Positions 55,430 to 63,895 of a stretch of DNA of 64,000 bases are shown here, piece by piece. Where the stretch lies: positions 112,532 to 176,531 of the forward strand of contig JAFADG010000041.1 of the NCBI GenBank assembly GCA_023425025.1. The letters run 5' to 3'. The notes beneath the pieces are model-generated. The model searched no databases. It saw only the letters and a list, made by a program, of their open reading frames with translations, and was not told where the DNA came from. This DNA comes from Bacillota bacterium (lineage in GTDB: Bacteria > Bacillota > Clostridia > Christensenellales > Aristaeellaceae). The translations under genes were made by a program, and so were the position numbers. Position 1 is the first letter of the stretch. Every line of letters begins with the position of its first letter.

Positions 55430-55580
55430 CCATGCCGGAAAAACTTGTTTCGCTTGTGATTTTCGTTTGCATATAGTATACTCTTTGTAAGAAATGTGTA
55501 AGTTTTGCGCATTTGTTAACAATCGGGATCATATATCAAGCTAAAAGCGGTTTATTATACTTCAGAAGGGATTGGGCGGC

Positions 55581-56267
55581 ATGGCATGGTGGGAGGCGGG
55601 CCTGCGTTTGTTGCTGGCTGTGGTGGTTGGCTGCGTGATCGGTATTGAACGGGAAAGAAAAAACAGGCCTGCCGGCATGCGCACGCACGTACTGGTCTGT
55701 GTTGGCGCCGCGCTGATCGCGACCATGGAAAGCTATATGATTTCTGACGCGCTGCGGTTGAACCTTTTGCATGGGAACAGCGGCGTCACCATTACCATGG
55801 GCCGCATCAGCGCCCAGGTGGTCAGCGGCATCGGCTTCTTGGGCGCCGGCACCATCTTTATTGCCCAGAAAAAGATCGCCGGCCTGACGACCGCTGCATC
55901 CCTTTGGAATGCCGCCTGCCTTGGCCTGGCGGCAGGCATGGGCTATTACGGTATCGCCATTGCCGGCTGCGCCGTGGTCATGATCACGCTGACCATTTTG
56001 CAAAGGGTCGTCAAGGTCAACGCCGTGAAAAACGTGGAGGTGAAATTCATCCACCGGGTGGAGACCATCGCCTTTATCAACGACTATTTTCAAAAGGCCG
56101 GCATCCTTGTCCTGGACATTGACTTCCACGTGGAAAACAAGGGCAAGTACAATCTGTACACAAACCTGTACACCCTGGATATGCAGGGGAAAACAACCTA
56201 TAAGGATATTGTGAACCATCTGTCCGAATACGCCAATATACAAGGCATACGGACCAGGAATACGTAA
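55581..56267 (+). CDS. MgtC/SapB-family membrane protein
   Basis: A 228-residue protein with an N-terminal MgtC domain of about five TM segments: AGLRLLLAVVVGCVIGIERERKNRPAGMRTHVLVCVGAALI, SAQVVSGIGFLGAGTIF and GLTTAASLWNAACLGLAAGMG are hallmarks. The C-terminal cytoplasmic part (about 150-228) is ACT-like as in MgtC/YhiD relatives. Possible roles are magnesium limitation response or modulation of F-type ATPase; not determined. The ATG at 55581 is used; a TTG at 55572 is in frame but overlaps the ribosome binding site. Confidence 0.92.
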   Translation: MAWWEAGLRLLLAVVVGCVIGIERERKNRPAGMRTHVLVCVGAALIATMESYMISDALRLNLLHGNSGVTITMGRISAQVVSGIGFLGAGTIFIAQKKIAGLTTAASLWNAACLGLAAGMGYYGIAIAGCAVVMITLTILQRVVKVNAVKNVEVKFIHRVETIAFINDYFQKAGILVLDIDFHVENKGKYNLYTNLYTLDMQGKTTYKDIVNHLSEYANIQGIRTRNT

Positions 56268-56314
56268 AGCTGAGCTTACGGGCAGAAAAAACACATCAGA
56301 TATGAGAGGTAAAT

Positions 56315-56917
56315 ATGCAAGTCGGAGACAAAATATCATTTGGCAGTTACGATTGGCGAGTGCTTGACATACAAAACAATGCGGCTTTGATTGTGACCGA
56401 ATGCATCATAGAACATCGTGCTTACCATGACGCTTATAAAGATATCACATGGGCTGACTGCTCGCTGAGAAAATATCTTAACGGTGAATTTTATGACAGC
56501 TTCAACGCGGCTGACAAATCAAGAATTGTTCCGGTATTAAACAAAAATCCTGACAATCAGTGGTATGGTGCAAAAGGCGGAGAAGATACGCAGGACAGCA
56601 TCTTTTTATTGAGCCTTGAGGAAGTGTGCAGATATTTCGGCGACAGCCTTTCAAAACTGTACAACCGGGGAAAAAACCAAAGATATTGGCTTCAAAGAAA
56701 AGATGAAAACAACAGTAAGCGATTGGCAAAGATCCTGGGTAAAGAAGGGTGCTGGTGGTGGTGGCTTCGGTCGCCCGGCCGCGTTAATGTAAAAGCCGTG
56801 TACATCTTTGGGACGGACGGCAATATAGGGATCCAGGGCAATAATATATTGAAAGGCAATATCAGCGATGGCAGGTGTACAGGCGGCGTTCGTCCCGCCT
56901 TGTGGCTGAAGCTGTAA
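56315..56917 (+). CDS. DUF6273-like protein
   Basis: A 200-residue soluble protein: KISFGSYDWRVLDIQNNAALIVTECIIEHRAYHDAYKDITWADCSLRKYLNGEFYDSF, a central region SIFLLSLEEVCRYF, and a C-terminal block WWWWLRSPG ... GNISDGRCTGGVRPALWLKL. This resembles the C-type-lectin-like DUF6273 fold common in gut Firmicutes. No signal peptide or membrane segment. AT-richer than neighbours, which may mean recent transfer. Function unknown. Confidence 0.8.
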   Translation: MQVGDKISFGSYDWRVLDIQNNAALIVTECIIEHRAYHDAYKDITWADCSLRKYLNGEFYDSFNAADKSRIVPVLNKNPDNQWYGAKGGEDTQDSIFLLSLEEVCRYFGDSLSKLYNRGKNQRYWLQRKDENNSKRLAKILGKEGCWWWWLRSPGRVNVKAVYIFGTDGNIGIQGNNILKGNISDGRCTGGVRPALWLKL

Positions 56918-56947
56918 TGTGACAGGAATATACGGAGACAGCTGCGC

Positions 56948-56976
56948 AAGGCGGTCAACAAAGGCCGCCTGCTTTT
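56948..56976 (+). terminator. Terminator after the DUF6273-like gene
   Basis: GGCGG (56950-56954) pairs with CCGCC (56965-56969), extended partly by flanks, followed by TGCTTTTT. Confidence 0.55.
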
Positions 56977-57048
56977 TGCGCCGGCTTTTGTTGACGTATC
57001 AGAAGCATCTTGCTAGAATAGCATAGGCGTCTGCCTGGAGGAAAAAAT

Positions 57049-57993
57049 ATGGCAAGTATTCATAGCAAGCCTATTACGGTGGTTGGCGGGGTCAACGTGG
57101 ATATCTGCGGCACTTCCTTTGAGCCGCTGCTGGAGGGGGATTCCAATCCGGGCCGGATCACGACAACGCTGGGTGGTGTCGGCAGGAATATTGCCGACAA
57201 TATCAGCCGACTGGGGGCGCCTGTGCGCTTGGTGACGGTGCTCGGGGATGACAGCAAAGGCTTTCAGGCGGAAAAGAGCTGCCTAGAGCTTTGGATCGAT
57301 ATGTCCCTGAGCCAGATGATCCCCGGCGAGGCCACCTCCACCTACTTATGTATCAATGACTCGGATGGGAATGTCCGCCTGGCCATATCCGACATGGACA
57401 TCTGCCGGCATATCGATCCGGCGTTTTTGATGGAGCGGATGGCGGAAATCAACCGGTCCAGCCTGGTGGTCATGGACGCGAACCTGTCGGAGGAAGCGAT
57501 CGCCTGCCTTTGCGGGCACTGCACCGTTCCCATTTTCGCCGACCCGGTTTCGGTGAAAAAGGCGGCCCGCATGAAAAAGCATCTTGGGAAAATTTTTTGC
57601 GTCAAGCCCAACCGGCCGGAAGCCGAGGTTCTGTCGGGCGTCATGATCAGGGAGAACGGCGATTTGGAAAAAGCGGGCGCCGCGCTGCTGAAAATGGGTG
57701 TAAAGCGCGTTTTTATTTCCCTGGGAAGCGATGGAGTTTATTATGATGACGGGCAAACCCATGGCATCATGCCGTGCTGTCCCGGAAAAATCATCGATAC
57801 GACCGGCTGCGGCGACAATTTTATGGCAGCCGCCGTTTGCGGGTACCACAGCGGTGAATCCTTTATGAATATGACCCGTATGGGGTTGACGGCGGCTGCG
57901 CTTTGTGCCGAGGTAAAAGGAGCAAACCGGCCGGATATGAGCATGATGCTCTTGGAACACAGAATGAAATCGTTTGGAGGCGCAATCCTTTGA
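57049..57993 (+). CDS. psuK: PfkB-family pseudouridine kinase
   Basis: A 314-residue sugar kinase: VVGGVNVDICGTS start, TTLGGVGRNIADNISRLGAPVRLVTVLGDDSKG (PfkB signature 1), FCVKPNRPEAEVLSG, and the C-terminal signature IIDTTGCGDNFMAAAVCG with catalytic Asp (usual GAGD is GCGD here). It is coupled to psuG, so it most likely phosphorylates pseudouridine to pseudouridine 5'-phosphate. GGAGG precedes the ATG. Confidence 0.9.
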   Translation: MASIHSKPITVVGGVNVDICGTSFEPLLEGDSNPGRITTTLGGVGRNIADNISRLGAPVRLVTVLGDDSKGFQAEKSCLELWIDMSLSQMIPGEATSTYLCINDSDGNVRLAISDMDICRHIDPAFLMERMAEINRSSLVVMDANLSEEAIACLCGHCTVPIFADPVSVKKAARMKKHLGKIFCVKPNRPEAEVLSGVMIRENGDLEKAGAALLKMGVKRVFISLGSDGVYYDDGQTHGIMPCCPGKIIDTTGCGDNFMAAAVCGYHSGESFMNMTRMGLTAAALCAEVKGANRPDMSMMLLEHRMKSFGGAIL

Positions 57994-58910
57994 ATCTAAA
58001 GAAATACCTGCGCGTTTCCCAGGAAGTGCAAAGCGCATTGGAAACAGGAAAGCCTGTGGTGGCGCTGGAATCCACAATCATTTCCCACGGCATGCCGTAC
58101 CCGAAAAATGTGGAAACGGCTTTGGCTGTAGAGCAGATCGTGCGTGATAACGGCGCGGTTCCGGCCACCATCGCCATCCTTGGCGGAAAGATCACCGTGG
58201 GCATCAGCCGGGAGGAGATTGAGCACCTGGGCAAAAAAGGCCTGGCGGTGACTAAGGCCAGCCGCCGCGATCTGCCCTTTTTGCTGGCCCGGGGCGAGGA
58301 TGGGGCCACCACGGTGGCCGCGACCATGATCGGAGCTGCCTTGGCCGGGGTGAAGGTATTTGCCACCGGCGGCATCGGCGGCGTGCACCGGGGGGCGGAA
58401 ACCACCATGGATATATCCGCCGACCTGGAAGAACTGGCCCAAACCAATGTGATGGTGGTATGCGCCGGCGCCAAGTCCATACTGGATCTTGGGCTGACCT
58501 TGGAGTACCTGGAAACAAAGGGCGTACCGGTGATCGGGTATCAAACAAAGGAACTGCCGGCCTTCTATACCCGCCGCAGCGGATTTTCTGTGGACTACCG
58601 GCTTGATTCGCCGCAGGAGATCGCGGACATTTTTCAGGCGAAGCAGGATGTTGGGCTGGCGGGCGGCATGCTGGTGGCAAACCCGATTCCGGAAGAATAC
58701 GCCATGGATTACGATGTGATCAGCGAAGCCATCCAAAGCGCGTTGACGCAGGCGGATTCGCTGCATATCAAGGGCAAGGAGATTACGCCCTTCCTGCTGG
58801 ACAAGATTCAAAAGCTTACCGCTGGGAAAAGCCTGGATTCCAATATCCGCCTGGTGTATAATAATGCTGTGCTGGGCGCAAAAATCGCCTGCGCGCTTGT
58901 GGAAGGATAA
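57990..58910 (+). CDS. psuG: Pseudouridine-5'-phosphate glycosidase
   Basis: A 306-residue PsuG (IndA-like) enzyme that splits the C-C bond of pseudouridine 5'-phosphate, giving uracil and ribose 5-phosphate. Motifs: PVVALESTIISHGMPYPKN, ATIAILGGKITVGIS, catalytic Lys in VTKASRRDL, FATGGIGGVHRGAETTMDISADLEEL, and VVCAGAKSILDLGLTLEYLETKGVPVIGY. The TTG start at 57990 overlaps the psuK stop (TTGA) and has TTTGGAGG eight bases before. No transporter gene is adjacent. Confidence 0.95.
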   Translation: MNLKKYLRVSQEVQSALETGKPVVALESTIISHGMPYPKNVETALAVEQIVRDNGAVPATIAILGGKITVGISREEIEHLGKKGLAVTKASRRDLPFLLARGEDGATTVAATMIGAALAGVKVFATGGIGGVHRGAETTMDISADLEELAQTNVMVVCAGAKSILDLGLTLEYLETKGVPVIGYQTKELPAFYTRRSGFSVDYRLDSPQEIADIFQAKQDVGLAGGMLVANPIPEEYAMDYDVISEAIQSALTQADSLHIKGKEITPFLLDKIQKLTAGKSLDSNIRLVYNNAVLGAKIACALVEG

Positions 58911-59029
58911 GGAAAATATTGTAATACATTGTTTCTGGCACTATGTATCATCCTCTAGATTGTGTAGCTTTGCCACGATTGTTAAGTAGTACGTGACAAA
59001 CCAAATGAGCCGCATGAGAGCGTGATGAT

Positions 59030-60613
59030 ATGAAAATAGTGCATTCAGCAGAAAAAAACCATGGGCGGAGTGTTCAGGGCGAATTCACCTTCGCAGCTCG
59101 AAATATGATTGTAGCATGCTGGATGATTGCATGCATTGTGTTTTGTTATGTGCTTTTCGCCCCGCCCAGGTTGGGTGCCGCAAATAATGGTGATTACATT
59201 CGTCTGGCCGGATGTACCGGAATTGATGGGGTTGAAAGATTTACATCAGATAAGTATCCGTACTTCTATAAGCTATACGAAAAATGGATGTGGAAGCCAT
59301 TTGACTGGCGGTTCTTGACCCTTGAAAAGGCTTCCATGGGGAACGCCTTTCCAATTCTCTTGATACGGGCTATTACAAATATCGTAAGCGATACGGCAGC
59401 CGTACCATTTTCCACAGTATATTTGGCTATCGTATATGCCGTTATGCTGGCAGTTGCCTGCTATTTGCTTATCAGATTTGCGGTCAACATACTGCATGAG
59501 CAAAGCGCTTGGATTATTTTTGCGGCCATGCTGATGTTATTTGGGAGCATGCATTTGGCATGGCTTAACAGCTTTTATGGCGAAGCCATGCTTTTTGTTG
59601 GGCTGTTGGTGCTGTGTGGATGTATACTCAGCGCCATATATGCCCCCCAATATAGTTTGGCAGGCAGATGCTTATCAATTTCAGCTATATTCTGCAGCCA
59701 CTTGTTTTTAACTGCAAAACCACAGGGAGTAGTTTCATTTCCTTTGTGGACAATTCTGCTCTTGAGCATTATGCTTTACCACAATCCCTTGTTTGAAAAC
59801 AAAAAAATAAAGAAATCAGCTGTATGCTGCTTTTTGATCTCAATTCTATTGTTCAGTGTAAGCGGCATTTCATGCTACCGGCTTTACTTGTGGAATGCGC
59901 ATTACAATGAAAAAGATACACTCTATTCAGCGGTTATGGATGGAATATTATCGCTCTCAGACAATCCTGAGGCAACACTGCAAGAGATGGGTCTTAACCC
60001 CAAATTGGCGCAGGATAAAGGAAAACAAGCCTATGGGGACAAAGAAAACATGTATTTGGTTCCTGGTACTGTAAAAGCGGAAGAAGAATTGTACAGCAAA
60101 ATCGACACATTTGGATTGTTGAGATATTACTTGTCGCAGCCTGTTTACTTTTATCAAGCCATGGAAATTACGGCTCAATACGCAATGGAACCACCGGTAT
60201 CTCTTTTTCATTATGTTAATGATGACTATAACGGCACAACAGGGAATTTTGGCAGATTTACGATCTGGCAAAACATACGGTCATTTATTGTTCCCCATCA
60301 TTTTTGGCAATATATTGTCATATATGCTGTCCTGTTTTCATTGTGCATATGGCGCTTTATCACCAACAGGGGAAACGTGAGAAACCGTTTTCTTATCGCC
60401 TTGTATGCCACAATCCTGCTGACGGGAATTTTCCAATATCCCTTGCCTTTTATCGGCAATGGTCATGCGGACACCCAAAAGCAGCTGTATTTATTTATGC
60501 TAACCTATGATATCGCAATGCTTGGTGGTTTGGGCTGGGCACTTGCTGCGTGGAATAGTCACAAAATATCAAAAACAAGGACAACGCACAATAAACAAGC
60601 AACGCAGCCATAA
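59030..60613 (+). CDS. Polytopic membrane protein (WsfD/glycosyltransferase C-like)
   Basis: A 527-residue protein with about ten predicted TM segments. TM1 is at about 28-46, a first exterior loop has GAANNGDYIRLAGCTGID, then many hydrophobic helices, one large exterior loop at about 290-415 (rich in Lys, Asp, Tyr) and the last TM at about 500. The early NNGD and the overall layout recall glycan-transferring GT-C proteins of the WsfD type, but I cannot prove it. AT-rich compared with psuKG. Start ATG at 59030; GAGCGTGATGAT ahead gives a weak ribosome binding site. Confidence 0.55.
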   Translation: MKIVHSAEKNHGRSVQGEFTFAARNMIVACWMIACIVFCYVLFAPPRLGAANNGDYIRLAGCTGIDGVERFTSDKYPYFYKLYEKWMWKPFDWRFLTLEKASMGNAFPILLIRAITNIVSDTAAVPFSTVYLAIVYAVMLAVACYLLIRFAVNILHEQSAWIIFAAMLMLFGSMHLAWLNSFYGEAMLFVGLLVLCGCILSAIYAPQYSLAGRCLSISAIFCSHLFLTAKPQGVVSFPLWTILLLSIMLYHNPLFENKKIKKSAVCCFLISILLFSVSGISCYRLYLWNAHYNEKDTLYSAVMDGILSLSDNPEATLQEMGLNPKLAQDKGKQAYGDKENMYLVPGTVKAEEELYSKIDTFGLLRYYLSQPVYFYQAMEITAQYAMEPPVSLFHYVNDDYNGTTGNFGRFTIWQNIRSFIVPHHFWQYIVIYAVLFSLCIWRFITNRGNVRNRFLIALYATILLTGIFQYPLPFIGNGHADTQKQLYLFMLTYDIAMLGGLGWALAAWNSHKISKTRTTHNKQATQP

Positions 60614-60803
60614 TTGGGTATAGAAATGCCGGAGATGAACCGGTTCAGATGAATATGCTGTTATACTATCCAAAATGACCTTGGAAAATTGCAAGCAGCA
60701 ATGCCTGCCGGATTGGTGGGCATTGCTGCATAAAAAGCGATAAAGAAAGGCCTTGGACCCTGGAGAAAACGAATTTCTATGGATATATGATACTATTTCC
60801 AAA

Positions 60804-60935
60804 CATTAATTACTCGCCGTGCCAGTTCTTTTCGCGCGAAACTGCGTCATTCTTCGCTCAACGTAGCGCTGCTACGCCTCGCTCCGACTCCTTGTTCCGC
60901 ATCGAAAATACCTTGGCACTTTGGAGTAATTAATG
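60804..60935. repeat. MITE-like element with terminal inverted repeats
   Basis: Perfect 12-bp terminal repeats CATTAATTACTC (60804-60815) and GAGTAATTAATG (60924-60935), continued inside by GTGCCA (60819-60824)/TGGCAC (60914-60919). The interior is GC-rich with smaller palindromes (TTTTCGCGCGAAA, GTAGCGCTGCTAC). It has no coding capacity. Non-autonomous element or structured repeat. Confidence 0.65.
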
Positions 60936-60951
60936 CTTTACAATAGTATGA

Positions 60952-61024
60952 CATTCTGAGCGCAACGAAGAATTTGCCCTTTCACTGCATTAGGATTCTT
61001 CGGTTACGTTACTCCTTCAGAATG
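60952..61024. repeat. Imperfect palindromic repeat
   Basis: CATTCTGA (60952-60959) pairs with TCAGAATG (61017-61024); inside, AACGAAGAAT is mirrored by ATTCTTCGGTT with mismatches. Palindromes of the CATTCTGAGCG-AAGAAT type are frequent intergenic repeats in Clostridia. With the preceding element it fills most of the 515-bp gap 60614-61128, where I see no gene. Confidence 0.6.
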
Positions 61025-61128
61025 GCACGTGGCGCTTTATTCATCGTTTTCCTGAATGGATGTTTAGTCCATACACGATTTCCAGTCGTGTGCATATCGT
61101 CACCAGCGAGTCGTCCATGGATGCTGCT

Positions 61129-61419
61129 TTATTCATAGAACCACGCGGTGCGGTCTTCCTCCGTTACCTCCGGGGTGTCGTTCAAGCCTTCGTCGATCAT
61201 ACGGTCGATATGGGCCGCAAGATTGGCAACGGATGTAAAGGTGAGCACATCCTCGTCATGAATGGTCAGCTTGAATTCCTTTTCACAGGCGATGACAAGG
61301 CTTGCCAAATCGATGGGCTCCACGCCGAAATCCCTGGTCAGACCCATTTTGGGCGAAACATCCTCCGGATCAACGCTCAGAATGCCGGCCAGCAGCCTTC
61401 TTACCTGCAGTATGACCAT
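61129..61419 (-). CDS. Acyl-carrier-protein-like protein lacking the phosphopantetheine serine
   Basis: A 96-residue protein of ACP fold: helix 1 (VRRLLAGILSVDPEDVSPKM), the loop to helix 2 (LTRDFGVEPIDLASLVIACEKEFKLTI) and helices 3-4 (VLTFTSVANLAAHIDRM), then an extra acidic tail. At the place of the invariant Ser of the DSL motif there is Pro35 (EPI), so it cannot carry 4'-phosphopantetheine in the usual way. It lies 22 bases after the HelD-like gene on the same strand. AAAAGGAGGGGAT precedes the ATG. Confidence 0.75.
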   Translation of the reverse strand: MVILQVRRLLAGILSVDPEDVSPKMGLTRDFGVEPIDLASLVIACEKEFKLTIHDEDVLTFTSVANLAAHIDRMIDEGLNDTPEVTEEDRTAWFYE

Positions 61420-61441
61420 GCGATCCCCTCCTTTTCCCGTG

Positions 61442-63694
61442 TCACAGCAGCAGCGGGCTGATGCTGCCCGTATAGAACAAATTCAGCCGGTGAAGCGCCC
61501 GCGTGCACGCAATGTACAAAAGGCCTTTGTCATCCGCCGTATGGTAGCGGCTGTGATCAGTGCCTGCGACAAGCACGGCGTCAAACTCCAATCCTTTTGC
61601 CAAGTAGATGGGCAGAATGACTGTGCCGCGTATGTCCGATAGGGTGCTGTTGTTGACCAGCCGCAGTTCCAGCCTGCCGGAAAGCCGGCTGTGCAGGTGC
61701 TGCGCGTCCCGCTCTGTTTTGCAGATGAGCGCGATGGATTGATATCCCTTTTCCCGGCAGGCGGCCACTTCCTCCGCCAGCATATCCATCAGGGCGGATT
61801 CGTCCGCGGCCTTGCGGATTTCCGGCTCCTCGCCGCTGCGGCTGAAGCACTGGCCCTGCATGCCCGGCGCCAGGAACCTTGTGCTGAAGCGCCAGATCTC
61901 CATGGTGCAGCGAAAGCTTTTTTCCATTGTCACCAGGGAAGTCCGCTCCCGGCCCAGCATCTTTTGAATCTGCCGGTACAGGGAAAGGTCCTCCTGCTTC
62001 CCGATGGTTTGGTTGACATCCCCCAGAATCGTATACCTGGCACCGGTGAACAATTCATGCAGTATGGCAAAGAACAGAGGCGATTCATCCTGGGCTTCAT
62101 CCAGCACCACCTGCCGGTAATGCATGAAATTGCCGTAGCCATGTATGCGCAGGTGCAGATACAGGATGGCCTGGGCGTCGTCATACCAAAGCTTTTCCGT
62201 CATCAGCCGCTCAAAGGTGTATTGCCGGATGGATTCGATGTCTTCCGGCAGCGCAAGCCCCTCCGCCAGGCGGTAAAAGCGCTGCCTGTCGCCAAAGAGC
62301 GCCTTGTACAGCGCAACAGCATCCACTGTAGAGAATTTTCTGATTTCCTGTAAAAGCACCGCGCTTTCGCGGATGGACAGCCAACGCGCAAAGGCCTGTA
62401 TTTCCATGGCGTGTTCAGGATACCGGGAAGCAAATCGCGTAAGCTTTTGAATCCGTGCTTTTTTCAGGCCATGCACCTTTTCCAGGATGGCGCGTTCCAT
62501 CCATTTCAGCCGCATGCCCAGCGGCGCGATTTTGCGGGGATTGCATATTTCGGATTTCAATATTTCCTTGTGCGCGACGCACTGGCCGCTGTATTCGATA
62601 TCCGCAAAGGGGATCCAGTTTCTCGGCAGATCAAGGACCATTCGGTTCAGCATTTCCACAAATGTTTCGGAGCCTTTGAATTGCGCGCAGCGCTTGATGA
62701 GATTCGCTTGTTCGTCATTTGTGCAGGCCAGCAGCTGCTCCTGGCACCGGCCTTTTGACTGTGTCGGGATCCCCGGCAGAATGCGGTGAAAGATGTCCTC
62801 GAACAGCAGGGTTTTCACGCTTGTCTCCCCAAGGTCAGGAAGAACCTGGGAGATGTATTCCTCAAACACCGTGTTGGGCGACAAAATTAGTATTTCGTTT
62901 GCCTGGAGCCGGCCGCTTAATCCCTGATACATCAGGTACGCGATCCTGTGCAGGGCAATGGAGGTCTTGCCGCTGCCGGCCGCGCCCTGCACCATCAGGA
63001 CATCGTTTTCCATGTCCCGGATCACGATGTCCTGGTCCCGTTGTATGGTTTCGACGATGGTTTTCATTTTGGAGGAAGCGTTCTTGGATAGCAGCTGGCG
63101 GAGGAATTCATCCAATATTTGAACATCCGCGTCAAAATAATACTGCAGTTTCCCGCCGCGGATTTCGTACTGCCTTTTTAAAAGCATTTCGCCTTTTACC
63201 GTGCCGTTTGGCGCCTGATAGGAGGCCGGGCCTAGGCCGAAGCGGTAGAAAACGCTGGCAACAGGCGTCCGCCAGTCATGTACGTGGATGGTATAGGTGC
63301 TTTTCTCCATCAGCGTGGCGCGGCCGATATAAATCTTTTCCGGGGCATCCTCGCCCTCATAATGAAAATCGATCCGCGCAAAATAGGGGGAATCCAGCAT
63401 GCCCTCCAGGGCACGGATGGAAAGCGCGCCGGCTTCATGGGCAGCCACCTGCGCGGTCACCGGCATGATGTACTGGCTTAAATTAGCCAGATTGTGAAAG
63501 CCCTGTTCGGAATTCAGCTTTTTCAAGTCATGGGTGGCGTTTTCCAGCATTTCCTCAAAGGCAAAGGATATCTCTTCTTCCTCACCTTTTAGCTTGTCCT
63601 TGGCCGCCTGCAAAATCCGCGCGGCCACGGCGATAATATGCGCAAGATGCCGTTCTTCCTCAAACTGTCCGGCTTGTTCATACACTTCACTCAA
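61442..63694 (-). CDS. helD: HelD-like UvrD/Rep-family helicase
   Basis: A 750-residue protein. An N-terminal coiled-coil arm (about 1-65: EVYEQAGQFEEERHLAHIIAVAARILQAAKDKLKGEEEEI) is typical of HelD, which inserts into RNA polymerase to recycle stalled complexes. Walker A is in VQGAAGSGKTSIALHRIAYLMY, then ILSPNTVFEEYISQVLPDLGE, Walker B/DEAQ in VVLDEAQDESPLFF, GDVNQTIG, SFRCTMEIWRF and the C-terminal motif ILPIYLAKGLEFDAVLV. The TTG at 63694, behind AAAGGAGAGG, is chosen; upstream frame to 63832 passes the divergent promoter zone. Cotranscribed with the ACP-like gene. Confidence 0.88.
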   Translation of the reverse strand: MSEVYEQAGQFEEERHLAHIIAVAARILQAAKDKLKGEEEEISFAFEEMLENATHDLKKLNSEQGFHNLANLSQYIMPVTAQVAAHEAGALSIRALEGMLDSPYFARIDFHYEGEDAPEKIYIGRATLMEKSTYTIHVHDWRTPVASVFYRFGLGPASYQAPNGTVKGEMLLKRQYEIRGGKLQYYFDADVQILDEFLRQLLSKNASSKMKTIVETIQRDQDIVIRDMENDVLMVQGAAGSGKTSIALHRIAYLMYQGLSGRLQANEILILSPNTVFEEYISQVLPDLGETSVKTLLFEDIFHRILPGIPTQSKGRCQEQLLACTNDEQANLIKRCAQFKGSETFVEMLNRMVLDLPRNWIPFADIEYSGQCVAHKEILKSEICNPRKIAPLGMRLKWMERAILEKVHGLKKARIQKLTRFASRYPEHAMEIQAFARWLSIRESAVLLQEIRKFSTVDAVALYKALFGDRQRFYRLAEGLALPEDIESIRQYTFERLMTEKLWYDDAQAILYLHLRIHGYGNFMHYRQVVLDEAQDESPLFFAILHELFTGARYTILGDVNQTIGKQEDLSLYRQIQKMLGRERTSLVTMEKSFRCTMEIWRFSTRFLAPGMQGQCFSRSGEEPEIRKAADESALMDMLAEEVAACREKGYQSIALICKTERDAQHLHSRLSGRLELRLVNNSTLSDIRGTVILPIYLAKGLEFDAVLVAGTDHSRYHTADDKGLLYIACTRALHRLNLFYTGSISPLLL

Positions 63695-63788
63695 TGCCTT
63701 GCCTCTCCTTTCGCTTGTTGCGCGTGATGAGATTCGGCTTGTTCCGACGTGCATGTAGTCTAGCATATTCCCGCCGGAATATACAGTC

Positions 63789-63817
63789 TGGTCATTTTTG
63801 ATGGGATGTGCTATAAT
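63789..63817 (+). promoter_or_regulatory. Candidate rightward promoter before a terminator
   Basis: TGGTCA (63789-63794), 17-bp spacer, TATAAT (63812-63817), divergent from helD. The transcript would meet the hairpin at 63836-63870 almost at once. Confidence 0.4.
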
Positions 63818-63835
63818 ACATATGGGAAGCAAGTG

Positions 63836-63870
63836 AAACCCCCGCCGGGCAAAAGCCTGGCGGGGGTTTT
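63836..63870 (+). terminator. Strong GC-rich terminator
   Basis: AAACCCCCGCCGGGC (63836-63850) pairs with GCCTGGCGGGGGTTT (63855-63869; one G-T), loop AAAA, ending TTTT. Confidence 0.8.
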
Positions 63871-63895
63871 GGCATGGAGCTTTAGCGTTATGAAT

